25,635 nucleotides of DNA. It comes from Chara braunii (taxonomy: Eukaryota > Streptophyta > Charophyceae > Charales > Characeae). Below are positions 16,302 to 25,607 of the stretch, in pieces (the first letter of the stretch is position 1; each line of letters starts with the position of its first letter). Made by a program: the position numbers and the translations under genes. The notes below the pieces were generated by a model that made no database searches, had not been told where the DNA came from, and saw only the letters and a list, made by a program, of their open reading frames with translations. The DNA lies in contig BFEA01000028.1 in assembly GCA_003427395.1 (NCBI GenBank), positions 1,692,269 through 1,717,903 of the forward strand. Direction: 5' to 3'.

Positions 16302-17141
16302 GATCATAAGAGGGAAAAGGTGGCACCCATGGGAAGAGCGAATCGTAGGCATCCCCTCGGTTCCACCAATCTGACCCGCGATCGGCACAAACAATAAAAT
16401 CGAGGGGGATAGTCCACCGAACCATCAACCCCTTGACTTCCTTTATAATGCCTCGTTGCTCCCTTGTCGCCTCGTGCTGGCCTCAATCCTTGTACCTCCG
16501 TTTTCAACGTCCAATGTCGTAACCAATAGTGTTATGCTGGCATTGACACTACCGAAAGCCCATATAAACGAGTTTCGTCTGCTGCACGGTTGCACTGAAA
16601 CGCCCCAAGCCAACGCCTTGCCCTACTCACGTCGAACCTGCGGTTGCCGAACCCTAGCACCCATCATGCAAGGGGCCAGGTTCCGCCCGCGGCTGCCGTG
16701 CACTTTGCTCACTATGTCAAAGCCATCTCGCCATACGGCCAGTCAAAACACATCTTCGTCCTGCGTACCACGCGTTTCCAAGTTCCTTCAACTAAAAATT
16801 TAAACTAGTCACTCCAAAAGAATGTCGCGACACTGACGGTCAAACCCGACCTCGGCTACGACAGACCACCTTCGTGCACGTGAGCGCGCCACCAGCAAAC
16901 ATTCTAGTAAAACATAAGGAAAAAAAATATTTCAATCAGAATTAAATCAAAACTAAAAGTCGACCAGTAATATTAATAAGAAAAGATCACACGTGCCTCA
17001 AAACTGCACGCTCACACACTCTCGACCTCTTTCAAACGGTCTCACACTCCTAGTCTTAGTAAGAAACTCGGTCGCGACTCAAACGACGCTCCTAACTTTC
17101 AACTCAATATCATTTTCTGTCACTTGCAAATAGCAGGGCGG
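16302..17141. other. Noncoding region, nothing recognised
   Basis: Overlapping open frames occur on both strands (for example plus 16456-16803), none with family motifs or consistent codon bias. An AT-rich segment lies near 16915-16985. Confidence 0.3.
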
Positions 17142-17761
17142 ATACCCTTGTAAGGGTATTCGTGTCAGCACCGCTTAGCCGGAACTGGTTAGTTTTGTGA
17201 TTATGCACGACGTAGGTGTGGGACTAGGTCCATATAATTTTTGATAGGGTAGGTTTTTACTTGTAGTTTTTCGGGATAGATTTCGACTAGGGTCTTATAA
17301 ATTCATTTGTTTTCCACGTTGCCTGCTAGTCACGTTCGTTTTCAACTGTCAAGTTCGGTCGTGCGACAACCCTTCCTTTAGATTGTCATACATCGTCTTG
17401 GTGGTAGGGTGGACGAGAAAAGGTAGCCTCGACGTTTTTCACTGCCTCGGCCTTCTCTCTAGATCGGTTTCCGTCGTGGCAACTCTTCGTAGCGTCAAAC
17501 GTCCCTCTAATGGTCACTTGGGTGCCCAACCCCAAAGCTCGAGTAACAAAATTTATAAAAGCAGACGTGGGATAGAAACCCGGAAAGAAGAAAGAAAGAA
17601 ACATGTACACGGGTTGGGATACCCATGAAATCTTTTGCTACGTCATGGCGGATTATCTGTGGTCCGTCCTCTCTTTCGCTTCTCGGCGCTTCATCAGTTT
17701 TCGATAGAACGGTGCGTCGCCTGCGGACCTTCAAAACACCGACATATACCCTTGTAAGGGT
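17142..17761. repeat. Pair of identical palindromes ACCCTTGTAAGGGT
   Basis: ATACCCTTGTAAGGGTAT at 17142-17159 is a perfect 8-bp stem with a GT loop. TACCCTTGTAAGGGT recurs at 17747-17761. Both are followed within about 15 bases by a TC-rich word and then a CCG-containing word. The DNA between them is noncoding as far as I can tell and contains TTTATAAAAGCAG, a possible TATA box, near 17549. Confidence 0.5.
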
Positions 17762-18609
17762 CTCTCCTCCGACACCGGGTCTTAATTCGTTGACCATTGT
17801 TTGGTCGTGGATGAGTTAAAGTCTGTCACGCGCTATTTGATATGTTTGAGTTGAGCATATAATATGGTAGACAAATGCAGTGAGCACCTTATTAGGACGT
17901 CAGTGGAAGAGGCTATAAGCGGTAGTAGAAGGTGAAGGATGTGCATGGTCCTTTGTTTGCAAGAGAGATTTTCTGATTTTAAGTGCAGTCATCGTAACAT
18001 CGAGGAGACTGATACTTGAACCGTGTCAGGCCATTCAAGTTTGAAGTCCTGACGTCCAGATCAGCTTGGGCAATTTTTCATGCCCTCTTATGTCGCCACG
18101 TCAAGGGAGGGAGACATGTGGTTCCGGGGGGACCAAGGGTTGGTGGCAAGGGGGGTGAGTGGTTGGGAATGTAGTCCATTTGTGGGTACATCCGAAGAGA
18201 GACGGGAGGTGCGGGGAGGAGATACAGGCAATTGAGGGTCAGACCCTACTAATGTTGTGTGCATACTAAGAAAGCACTCATCTGGATGTGATGATGACGA
18301 GGTTCATGCTTTCTAAGGACGGACATCACACTCATGGGGCAGGGCGATAAGGACGACTTGAAGACCCAAGTCGTTTCGTGCTATATGCTTGTGCAATGTT
18401 TTTTTCTTTAATTTATGAAAGAGGTTGTTGTAGAGGTTGAATTTCTAGATATGTGAGGGATGTCTTCGACACTTGGCCATGTGGTATTCCTATTGACCTT
18501 CCCTTTCAACCTACCACTTTTGTAGTTTCCCCCGACGCACCTCTACTCCCACGGTCCTACCTTATCCACTAAGGACCATCACCTTATAGTCCATTACAGA
18601 CCGAGATGA
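17762..18609. other. Noncoding region before the LINE
   Basis: No gene was recognised. It could include the lost 5' part of the LINE, but no endonuclease motifs are readable before about 18610. Confidence 0.3.
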
Positions 18610-18621
18610 CCTAACCGGACA

Positions 18622-18876
18622 GTGGTCGCGGATAACGAATTAAGTAAAGCCCTACTTAGTCTATTTAATTATGATCGAAGCATAAACGTATGCGCCTTGC
18701 CATATGGGTACTTCGGTTCACCGCATCAATCTCATTCCATAATAGATTTGATTTTTATGGTGGAGGATTTAGATAGGGCCTTACTATGGGTTGCAATCTT
18801 CCCTCAAAGTTCGTGGTCAGGAGCATATCACAAAATGCGTGTAGTCCTTTTAACCTTTAGGAACAAACCAGTTTAA
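18622..18876 (+). pseudogene. LINE endonuclease C-terminal fragment
   Basis: Reads ELSKALLSLFNYDRSINVCA, then YGYFGSPHQSHSIIDLIFMV, then WSGAYHKMRVVLLTFRNKPV. The S..IDLIF motif is the SRIDxI signature of APE-type LINE endonucleases (Arg to Ile in this copy). The final catalytic SDH motif has become AYH, so the Asp is lost. The usual N-terminal two thirds of the domain are absent. The frame ends at TAA and linker sequence continues in other frames. Confidence 0.75.
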
Positions 18877-19320
18877 GGGAAAGATTTTTATAAATTAAAT
18901 ACTGCATTGTTATCCCAATGTCAAATTAAACAATATATAAAAGATATATGAGAATTATGACATACTACTAAAAATAAACATGATTCATATGAGTCGTGGT
19001 TTAATAATGGTCTTGCATCTATCCCCAAAAAGTGCACTGTATTTTCAAAACTTCAGGCCAAGAATAAATACTTACAGGAAATTGATGTTTAGGAATAAAT
19101 TATAAATTATAAATTGAAACATCAATCATACATTTCACCTCAACCAATTGATATTCAGGAGCTTAGGAATCAACTATTATCTTTTGCACAACATCATTGG
19201 AAAGGACACTTAATCAGAGACAAACTAGCAAGGTTTGTGACAGAGGGTCAAATAGATGTTTTATTTTGTCCATTAGCTTGAGCACACTCACGACGTGCTT
19301 CTATTGAAGTACTCATGGAT
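18877..19320 (+). pseudogene. LINE linker between endonuclease and RT
   Basis: Frame-hopping translation gives KLNTALLSQCQIKQYIKDI, then HDSYESWFNNGLASIPKK, then SYISPQPIDIQELRNQLLSF and HHWKGHLIRDKLARFVTEGQ, and then ASIEVLMD. That is the helical stretch typical of LINE ORF2 before the RT. Several stops (for example TGA in the KDI*EL position) break it. Confidence 0.65.
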
Positions 19321-19386
19321 CTAGTTGGGCCTAAGCCTTTGTTGTCCTCCTTGTCGGTAGACAGTCTTAAAATTGTTTATATTTTT

Positions 19387-19512
19387 AATATATATATATA
19401 CATATATATATATATCGTCACAAACAGAACTACCCGGTAAACTGTAGGCAGAGAGAGAGAAGAGGAAAACAAATGAGGGGTTGTGACAAACTGTTTCGTC
19501 GGAGTTTATATA

Positions 19513-19571
<59 letters not shown>
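19387..19571. repeat. Two (TA)n microsatellites
   Basis: (TA)n with one CA interruption at 19387-19415 and a longer pure (TA)n at 19515-19571. They are separated by about 100 bp that contain GAGAGAGAGAAGAGG. Open frames reading IYIYIY across them are not genes. Confidence 0.95.
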
Positions 19572-19573
<2 letters not shown>

Positions 19574-19689
19574 TCCAAGAATCCAGAAATGAGAGAGGAA
19601 GATAAAATTGCAACCTATGACTCAGACTCTTTCTTAGGAATAAAGGGATCATCTTGAGCAACCTTTAGTCTTGGACGAAATATGAACGA

Positions 19690-20144
19690 TGTTTCTACAA
19701 ATGGACGAGGACAAAATACCAGGTGTGGATGAACTCCCAAAAGAGTTTCGAGAAACCGTGTGACCATCATTAACATCGGACCTTATGAAGTCTTATGATT
19801 GAATATAAGAATCAGGCTTGATGGAATAATTGGTGGGACAGGGTATCCTCACTTTCTTATATAAGAATGGAGATAAAACGGATATAAAGAATTATAAACC
19901 AATTACCTTACTTTCTGTTGAATATGAAATGTTAGTTAAAGCCCTAACCAATCGTATGATTCCAGTTATGAATGATATTATTCATCCTTCGCGAATTGGG
20001 TTTATTAGTGGTAGGCATATTCAAGATAATATTTTGTTTATCAATGAAATAGTTAAGCCGTCTTGTCAATCTAAACAAAACGCAACCTTCATTTTTATTG
20101 ATTTTGAAAAAATTTATGACCATGTGGATTGTTTTTTTTTTTAG
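19690..20144 (+). pseudogene. LINE reverse transcriptase, N-terminal half
   Basis: From about 19690 a broken frame gives the D.DKIPGVDELPKEF lead found before LINE RT domains. From 19830 the frame is open: ILTFLYKNGDKTDIKNYKPI, LLSVEYEMLVKALTNRM, IIHPSRIGFISGRHIQDNIL, then FIFIDFEKIYDHVD. The last is RT motif A with its catalytic Asp present (FIDFEKAYDRV in the family; Ala to Ile here). It ends in a T-run stop at about 20144, and the RT continues after a break. Confidence 0.85.
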
Positions 20145-20166
20145 GTTTGCCTAGTTAAAATGAACT

Positions 20167-20481
20167 TTGGTCCTAATACGAATTTTTCATACGAATGCTA
20201 CAACTAGAATTCAGGTGAATGGTCTTCTCTCACCGGAAATCAAGCTACAAAGGTCGGTTAGGCTAGAAGATTTTTTGGCTCCATTTATTTTTCTAATTAT
20301 TATGGAAGCGCTAGAAGCCAACCTTAAGGGTGATCATAATCTACATCGCCTACGGATTTCTTGCATCCTAGAGGAGGTTATCCCTGTTTGGTCCATGTTT
20401 GCAGATGATCCCACAGTTATAGTGGATGTAGCAAAGGACGATATGGTAGAGATTCAAACCTTAATGAATAAATTTTCGTAA
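20167..20481 (+). pseudogene. LINE reverse transcriptase, C-terminal half
   Basis: IRIFHTNATTRIQVNGLLSP leads into motif B, here SVRLEDFLAPFIFLIIMEAL where the family has VRQGCPLAPFLF, so RQG is altered. Motif C is present as MFADDPTVIV with both catalytic Asp residues of F/YADD kept. It follows directly on the 19690-20144 piece, separated by a frame change of about 20 bases. Confidence 0.85.
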
Positions 20482-20549
20482 GTTTCGGACATGGTGGTCA
20501 ATTGGGGGAATAAAACTCAAGGTTGGTGGATTCATTCGACTTGTGATCG

Positions 20550-21296
20550 GCCCCCAAAATAACCTAAAGTGAGATGGCTGCCACCAGAAACCCCAGTTCG
20601 CATCCTTTGTATTTTCCCTCGTGGCGGTTGGGAAACCCATGACACATGATGAATGGTTGTCTAGACCGACGATTGACAAATGCATTAATGGAAGAATAAG
20701 CATACCTCAATATTTGGGAGGACCCTCATTATTAATAATGTTATCTTGGCTTCTATCTAGTACAAATTAACTCTTTGGGCCATGGGTAGTGCACACCAAA
20801 ATCCAGCAGAGATAGGTTACAATTTTTTTTATGGATAGAGAATCATGTGCAAGATAAGATAATCCCTATAGTGGTTCGGCGTTCCCTGATTCAACCTAAA
20901 ACTAGGGGGGGTCTAAGGATTCTTTATCCCAATCTCCAGTATCAAGCTTTTGCAAGACGATGGATAAATAAATTAATTTTATCTACGGATAAACCTTGGC
21001 AGGTCATGTCTCTCGAACAGATTCGTAGGTTTGCCTCGGTCTCGAGTGAAGACATACACTCGCTCTCATGGGTCGAGGATCGCTTTTGGTCCATTCCCAC
21101 GGCAAAGGTGAGTGAAAATGTAAGAGGGGACCGGGAGGGGGCGATGAGTAATATTGTCTTGGATAATTTGTGGGTAACTCTGTTAAAAATATGGAGACGC
21201 TTACCGTTGCCTGATAGACTATTTCCTAATAGATATGCGAAAGTCCTTCATCAACCGCTTTTCGGTAACAAATGGATCACAGTCCTACATGGATGA
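20550..21296 (+). pseudogene. LINE ORF2 connection region
   Basis: A broken frame from about 20550 gives WLPPETPVRIL, then WKNKHTSIFGRTLIINNVIL, as in plant LINE proteins after the RT. From 20847 the frame is open: a Q.KI lead, SLIQPKTRGGLRILYPNLQ, FARRWINKLILSTDKPWQ and further helices to the stop at 21294. No catalytic residues are expected in this part. Confidence 0.75.
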
Positions 21297-21404
21297 ATCT
21301 TCAATAGTTTTTTTCGACCATGGTGTTAGTGGGTGAAAAACGGGCTTATGCGAACCAAGGACAAATGCGATCTAGGTAGGAAGAACTGTAAGACGGGGAA
21401 GTAG

Positions 21405-21761
21405 TTGAGGCAATCCCTTAGGTATGTTAATCATATCAATATAAGTTTGGACCATATTATTTTTTATATACCCCTGGCTTGGGTAACATCCCTTAGGAGA
21501 GGGCCCATGATTAAGGATGCGGATTGGGTGGTAGGGGTCCAGACTAGCGGACAAAAGGTAGTGGGTCAGGTGGTCAACATGCTTCCGCAAGGAACTTTAG
21601 TGAGCACTTGTAAGATCCATTCTCCTTCAGGTCCAATTAGTCTATTTCCCTTGTCTCATCTCTATAGAATTAGGGTTCTCCGTATCTCCTCAATTAAGGG
21701 GTGGAGAATTTTTAACCCGAAAATGCCCATCCTAGAGCTTCTACTTGATCCCGCAGAGTGA
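21405..21761 (+). pseudogene. LINE ORF2 C-terminal piece
   Basis: Open for 118 codons (QSLRYVNHINISLDHIIFYI, then RRGPMIKDADWVVG), orientation and position consistent with the LINE C-terminal region. Similarity is weaker than for the RT; the call rests mainly on context. A minus-strand open frame over the same DNA is a shadow. Confidence 0.5.
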
Positions 21762-21925
21762 GTTTGGCAGACTAGTAAGAAAGGAAACCTATATCATTAC
21801 AATCCCTATTGGTAAAAGTTGTTTACCGTCTCTTAAGGTCAAGAGTCAACATTTAGGCAATCCTTTCGAAAATATGGGCGAGACACCTTAATCTTGACTT
21901 GAACTCAATTAAACATATTACATTT

Positions 21926-22132
21926 AAAAAAAAAAAAAAACAACAACCAGCTAAATTTTCATCTCTGCAGTGACAAATTGCTCATCGTTGTCTGCCTACT
22001 AGCGACTGGCTCATAGATCACTCTTCGTTGAAACAGAAGGGATTGACCTTGCCTTGATGCAAATCATGCGTGTCATCATTTTCTAGTAAAAAATATCATG
22101 CAACTATCGAGCACATTTTTATGCAATGCCCT
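21926..22132 (+). pseudogene. LINE C-terminal CCHC zinc-binding motif, preceded by A15
   Basis: After an A15 run (21926-21940), the frame reads KFSSLQ, stop (TGG to TGA likely), QIAHRCLPTSDWL. A second frame then gives an intact C-X2-C-X14-H-X4-C: CKSC at 22058-22069, His at 22112-22114, Cys at 22127-22129 (EHIFMQCP). This is the zf-RVT type finger that closes many plant LINE ORF2 proteins. The A15 lies inside the coding region, so it is not the element's poly(A) tail. Confidence 0.65.
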
Positions 22133-22440
22133 GGTTCGGTTTTACTATGGAGGAGATGAGATTATGTTTAGAGGGAACTCACTGGTTTGGTTTGACCTTG
22201 GGACTGAAAGGTTATTCTTTAGAACATTGGGCTCCGCAAAATTTTATATTGTCTACTTTTCAGTTCAATCTTTTTTAAATTGGTAGGAAAGCGGTCGTTT
22301 GGGTCTTGTGGTATAAACGACGTGTCTGTCAAAGGAAAAATGTAGCATTCTGAAATTGCATAATATATTGTTTAATTCATACAAACAGAAATTAGAGCCC
22401 ATTGGGATGATTTGCGTCCTAAACTCCATAAATTCCAAAG

Positions 22441-22710
22441 GAAAAAAAACATTTAACAATTAATTCATAAATTTGTACTGGACTGGTTGGGAGGTGCAAG
22501 GGAGAGGAGCCTGGGAGAGGTGACGTGGCCAGGGGGAGGAGAGTCGGAAGTTTCTTTCAAAAGGGACTTCCAACTCAAATTCAAAGGTTTTTGCTACGAA
22601 CAGGAGCCTCTCTTAGAGACCCTCGTGATTTTGCAGATCCATTTTCCCTTTTTCATCTAGCTTTGGTAGAGGTGGCATGATATGTAAAAAAAAAATAAAG
22701 GGGGGGGGTT
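22441..22710. other. LINE 3' flank or 3' UTR
   Basis: Contains GAGAGGAGCCTGGGAGAGG-type purine-rich DNA and, at about 22687-22709, an A-run followed by a G-run. No gene. It may include the LINE 3' UTR. Confidence 0.3.
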
Positions 22711-23540
22711 GGTAGAGAGTTGAGGATCCTCCGTTCCCTCGTATATCCCTGGAGCCCGTTCCGGCCTCATGGTAAGGTGCAATATCTTCTGACCCCCCCG
22801 GCACCCCGTAATAAGGAACTGTAACGCCAGCCTTAACCCTAAGCTACGTACTTGGATGATAGCCAACCCCGAGAATTTATCGACCCAATGTTGTATGGTA
22901 ATCCGAGAGCTGACAATCCTTTGTTTCCTCGTATATCCCTGGAACCCGTCTCGGCCCGTGGTAAGGTGCAGTATTTCCTGACACCCCCGACATCCCGTGC
23001 TAAGGAGCTGCTATGTCAGTCTCAACCCTTGACTACGTACTAGGAGGAAGACCAACCCTAACTCGTGATCTGGTAGCGAACTCAGGACCTCATGTGAATC
23101 GTATGTGAATTGTTGTTCTATTGTGTGATGGTAGAGAGCAGGGGATCCTCCGTTCCCTCGTATATTCCTAGAGCCCGTTCCAGCCCCGCGGTAAGGTGTA
23201 GTATCTTTTGGCACCCCCTACATCCCGTACTAAGGAACTGCTATGCCAGCCTCAACCATAAGCTACATACTAGGAGGATAGCCAACCCTGAGAATCTTAT
23301 TGCCCCTGTGCTGTATGGTAGTCGGAGAGCTAACAATTCTCTGTTCTCTCGTATCTCCCCGGGGCCCGTTCCGGCCCTGCGGTAAGGTGCATTATCTCTT
23401 GACGCCCGCGACATCCCGTACTAAGGAACTGCTACGCCAGCCTCAACCCTTGACTACGTACTAGGAGGATGACCAACCCTAAGTCATGATCTGGTATCCA
23501 ACACAGGACCTCATGTGAATCATGCAAATGACCTAACCTA
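22711..23540. repeat. Higher-order A-B-A-B repeat, dimer period about 419 bp
   Basis: Each monomer carries GTTCCCTCGTATATCCCTGG, CCCGTTCCGGCC, GGTAAGGTGCA, ACATCCCGTACTAAGGAACT and GACTACGTACTAGGAGGAT. GTAT anchors lie at 22741 (A), 22931 (B), 23160 (A) and 23351 (B), so A to B is 190 and B to A about 229 bp. A and B differ in their tails: A ends with CTGTATGGTAGTCGGAGAGC, B with CCTCATGTGAATC. GGTAGAGAG recurs at 22711 and 23130. Open frames on either strand are repeat by-products. Confidence 0.85.
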
Positions 23541-23544
23541 TTGA

Positions 23545-23893
23545 CCTATACTGTGAAATAGTATGTAACTATGTTCTTCTGGGCTCGAGTAAACCAGACC
23601 GTACAAATCACCCAGCAGTCTCCTGACCACCCCCCATAGACCAAGAACATCAGGACACCCCACCCTCGCCCAGTCCCAGCATACAACAACCATGGGCTAC
23701 CCCTTGGGTGGTGCGCAGGCAGTGTCTGTAATAGCTTACCTGCATCATCCCAAGGGGGTGCATGTCCAGCCGTGCAGCACTCTAACGCCCTGCCGGTGTC
23801 CATGTGCAAGGTTGCAAAGTTTTGAACCCGCAACCTTATTCCACAATGCACATTTCGAACCACTGGTCTAACCACTGAGCTACATCAACTGGA
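23545..23893 (-). mobile_element. tRNA-derived SINE-like element
   Basis: On the minus strand there is an exact Pol III A box TAGCTCAGTGG (23882-23872) and an exact B box GTTCAAAAC (23827-23819), 44 bases apart as in tRNA genes. Behind the B box GGTTGC/GCAACC can pair like an extended T arm. The D-arm partner is imperfect, so this is a tRNA-like head rather than a tRNA gene. Downstream on the same strand runs a body of roughly 250 bp without coding sense, to about 23545. The 3' limit and target-site duplications are not clear. It lies between a direct and an inverted copy of the neighbouring repeat. SINEs are noncoding and are mobilised by LINE enzymes; the dead LINE upstream need not be the partner. 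Confidence 0.6.
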
Positions 23894-24113
23894 CACTCCT
23901 AGTACGTAGTCAAGGGTTGAGGCTGGCATAGCAGTTCCTTAGTACGGGATGTCGGGGGTGCCAGGAGATAGTGCACCTCAACGGGTTCCAGGGATATATG
24001 AGGGAACAGCGGGTTGTCAGCTCTCAGATTACCATACAACACAGGGTCAATAGATTCTCAGGGCTATCCTTTTAGTACATAGCGTAGGGTTGAGGCTGGC
24101 ATAGCAGTTCCTT
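23894..24113. repeat. Inverted copy of the A-B repeat
   Basis: Reverse complement of the 3' half of A plus B: CTCCTAGTACGTAGTCAAGG, then AGCAGTTCCTTAGTACGGG, then GATATATGAGGGAACAG, and near the end AGCAGTTCCTTG. It is opposite in orientation to 22711-23540, so the locus can form a stem of about 200 bp with the SINE-like unit in the loop. Confidence 0.8.
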
Positions 24114-24141
24114 GTGCAATGCTACGGGTAGCATTGATGAG

Positions 24142-24770
24142 TTGATGGTTTCTAAGATCGGGCACCGGTGGGGTCTGTTCCCAGTGCTACCAGAGGCCCC
24201 ATTCGTGCTATGTTCGTGCTTGGCAAGCACGCATCTAGTCGCAAAACTGGCTGGATTCCTACTGTCATAGCATGAACACAGTTCCAGTGAGAGGTCAATG
24301 CGGGAAGCTATGCCATCGGAGAAAGCTCATTCGTGCTATGTTTGTGCTATATTTGTGCTATATTTATGCTATATCTGTGCTATATTTGTGCTATATTTAT
24401 GCTATATCTGTGTTATGTTTGTGCTATGTTTGTGCTACGTTTGTGCTATGCTAGCGTCTTCCCCCGAGCATAACGCACCCTGACAATGAATGTATACAAG
24501 CCATGTTTCCGGTCGCGTACAGCCAAAATGAGGGCGCGCTGTGGTCGGGGGACGATTGTAGCAGGAGCCCGAACGCTGCGTTGATGGGTTCTAAGCATGG
24601 ACATAGCACCAACGGGGCGTGGTTCCAGCGCTACCATAGGCCTCACTGGTGCTGTGTTCGTGCTTGCCAAGGGCGAATCTAATCAACCGTTCTGACCAGG
24701 TTCGTGACGCAGGGTCGACAGGTCAAGGCCGAAGCTATACCATCGGCCAAAGCTGGTTCCAGAGACCCTT
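24142..24770. repeat. Tandem duplication, offset 439-444 bp
   Basis: TTGATGGTTTCTAAG (24142) and TTGATGGGTTCTAAG (24581) start two collinear copies. Shared later words are GTGCTATGTTCGTGCTTGGC / GTGCTGTGTTCGTGCTTGCC (24205/24649) and AAGCTATGCCATCGG / AAGCTATACCATCGG. In copy 1 GTGCTT-GGC-AAGCAC is a perfect hairpin; copy 2 has lost it. Only copy 1 is followed by the TTTGTGCTATAT microsatellite. Confidence 0.75.
24329..24452. repeat. 12-bp microsatellite-like TTTGTGCTATAT
   Basis: About ten copies of TTTGTGCTATAT and variants TTTATGCTATAT, TCTGTGCTATAT and TTTGTGCTATGT. The open frame through it reads a periodic IYAISVLYLCY-type string, which is repeat translation and not a membrane protein. 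The seed GTGCTATGTTCGTGCT occurs in the flanking duplication, so the array may have expanded from it. Confidence 0.85.
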
Positions 24771-25062
24771 TTGCATACGGCAGGCCTCCGGACGTGGCGG
24801 AAGTCAACGACCGGGGGAGGAGGGAGAGGAGAGAAAGGGGGAGAGAGAAGGGGGAGAGGAAGGGGGCGCCGACCAAAGGGCACGCTACTGGATGCCGGAG
24901 GGAGGGATACTGCCACCAACCGGCGGTAATTTCTCTATCCCACGACATGACCGACAAATACGGCCTCCAGGCTCGCCGAGCACGAGCACGAATAGTGTTC
25001 CCGCTCGAATAGTGTTCCCGCCAAGACCGCCGTCATGGGATTTGGCGGGCGGGGTGTATCTG
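24771..25062. other. Purine-rich noncoding DNA
   Basis: Includes a GA/G-rich run at about 24813-24868. A 12-base word, GAATAGTGTTCC, occurs twice near 24990 and 25007. No gene was recognised. Confidence 0.3.
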
Positions 25063-25240
25063 TTTGGACCAGGTAGTGGGCGGGCGGACGGGCGCCAGTG
25101 GTGGGACCAGGTTCAGGGCGGGAACCGGGGGTTTGGACCAGGCGGTGGTCGGGGGGAGCAAGTGGTTGGACCAGGGAGAGGGCGGGAACGAACTGGGTGT
25201 TTGGACCAGGTGAGGGCGCAGGAAGAAGCCAGTGTAGACC
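25063..25240. repeat. GGACCAGG minisatellite, about 35-bp units
   Basis: TTGGACCAGG or GGGACCAGG recurs at about 25064, 25103, 25135, 25167 and 25202, each followed by G/C-rich sequence such as GAGGGCGGGAAC. Spacing varies (38, 32, 32, 35), so reading frames are not conserved between units, which argues against the long open frame across it being a gene. Confidence 0.75.
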
Positions 25241-25538
25241 AGGGCAGCAGCCATCACCCGTATACACCGGAGGGAACGAGAACGGAAGGAAGAAGCTGCA
25301 TTGTTGAGAGGCAACCAGGTTAACGAAAGACAGGTAGGATATATCACCGCCGTGACCATCTCCTTCCTCCCTTCATGCTTCTCCCTCCCTCATCCCTCTC
25401 TCTCTACTTCCTCCCTCCCCCCCCCCCTCGCTCCCTTCCTCCCTTGCTCTGTGTGTGTAATCGCGACAGTTGTCGCATGCCATGGACAGGACATGTACAC
25501 TGCGAAAGTAAAACCTCGCACGTGTTGTCTATTATTGC

Positions 25539-25540
<2 letters not shown>

Positions 25541-25602
<62 letters not shown>
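25541..25602. repeat. (CT)31 microsatellite
   Basis: Uninterrupted CT dinucleotides, preceded by a CCTCCC/CTCCCT-rich stretch at 25362-25445. Serine-leucine open frames across it are artefacts. Confidence 0.97.

Positions 25603-25607
<5 letters not shown>

Larger units (their letters stand above)
18610..22440 (+). mobile_element. Degenerate non-LTR retrotransposon (LINE)
   Basis: A LINE copies itself by nicking genomic DNA with its APE-type endonuclease and reverse-transcribing its own RNA at the nick. Here the order of pieces is right: endonuclease C-terminus (18622-18876), linker helices (18877-19320), reverse transcriptase (19830-20481), connection and C-terminal regions (20550-21761) and a CCHC finger (22058-22129), all on the plus strand. 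Many stops and frameshifts break it and the N-terminal endonuclease is missing, so it is dead. A 250-bp segment with two TA microsatellites (19321-19575) sits between linker and RT. The base composition is clearly more AT-rich than the hairpin-filled first 16 kb, suggesting a different origin. Precise ends and target-site duplications were not found. Confidence 0.85.

Noticed and set aside
21926-21940. Poly(A) tail marking the LINE 3' end
   Set aside because: LINE protein sense (KFSSLQ...CLPTSDWL and the CCHC finger) continues for about 200 bases beyond the A15.
23798-23890. Functional tRNA gene on the minus strand
   Set aside because: The A and B boxes are perfect but the D stem (GCTC/GACC) is imperfect and no regular anticodon stem with a 7-nt loop or acceptor stem can be drawn. 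SINE head preferred.
24272-24483. Apparent multi-pass hydrophobic small protein (LCYIYAISVLYLCY)
   Set aside because: It is a translation of the 12-bp TTTGTGCTATAT repeat in two frames, with no independent evidence.
24649-25323. Plus-strand open frame of 224 codons, Gly/Arg/Pro-rich
   Set aside because: It spans a GA-rich run and the GGACCAGG minisatellite. Unit lengths of 38, 32, 32 and 35 are not multiples of three, so there is no sign of selection for a frame.
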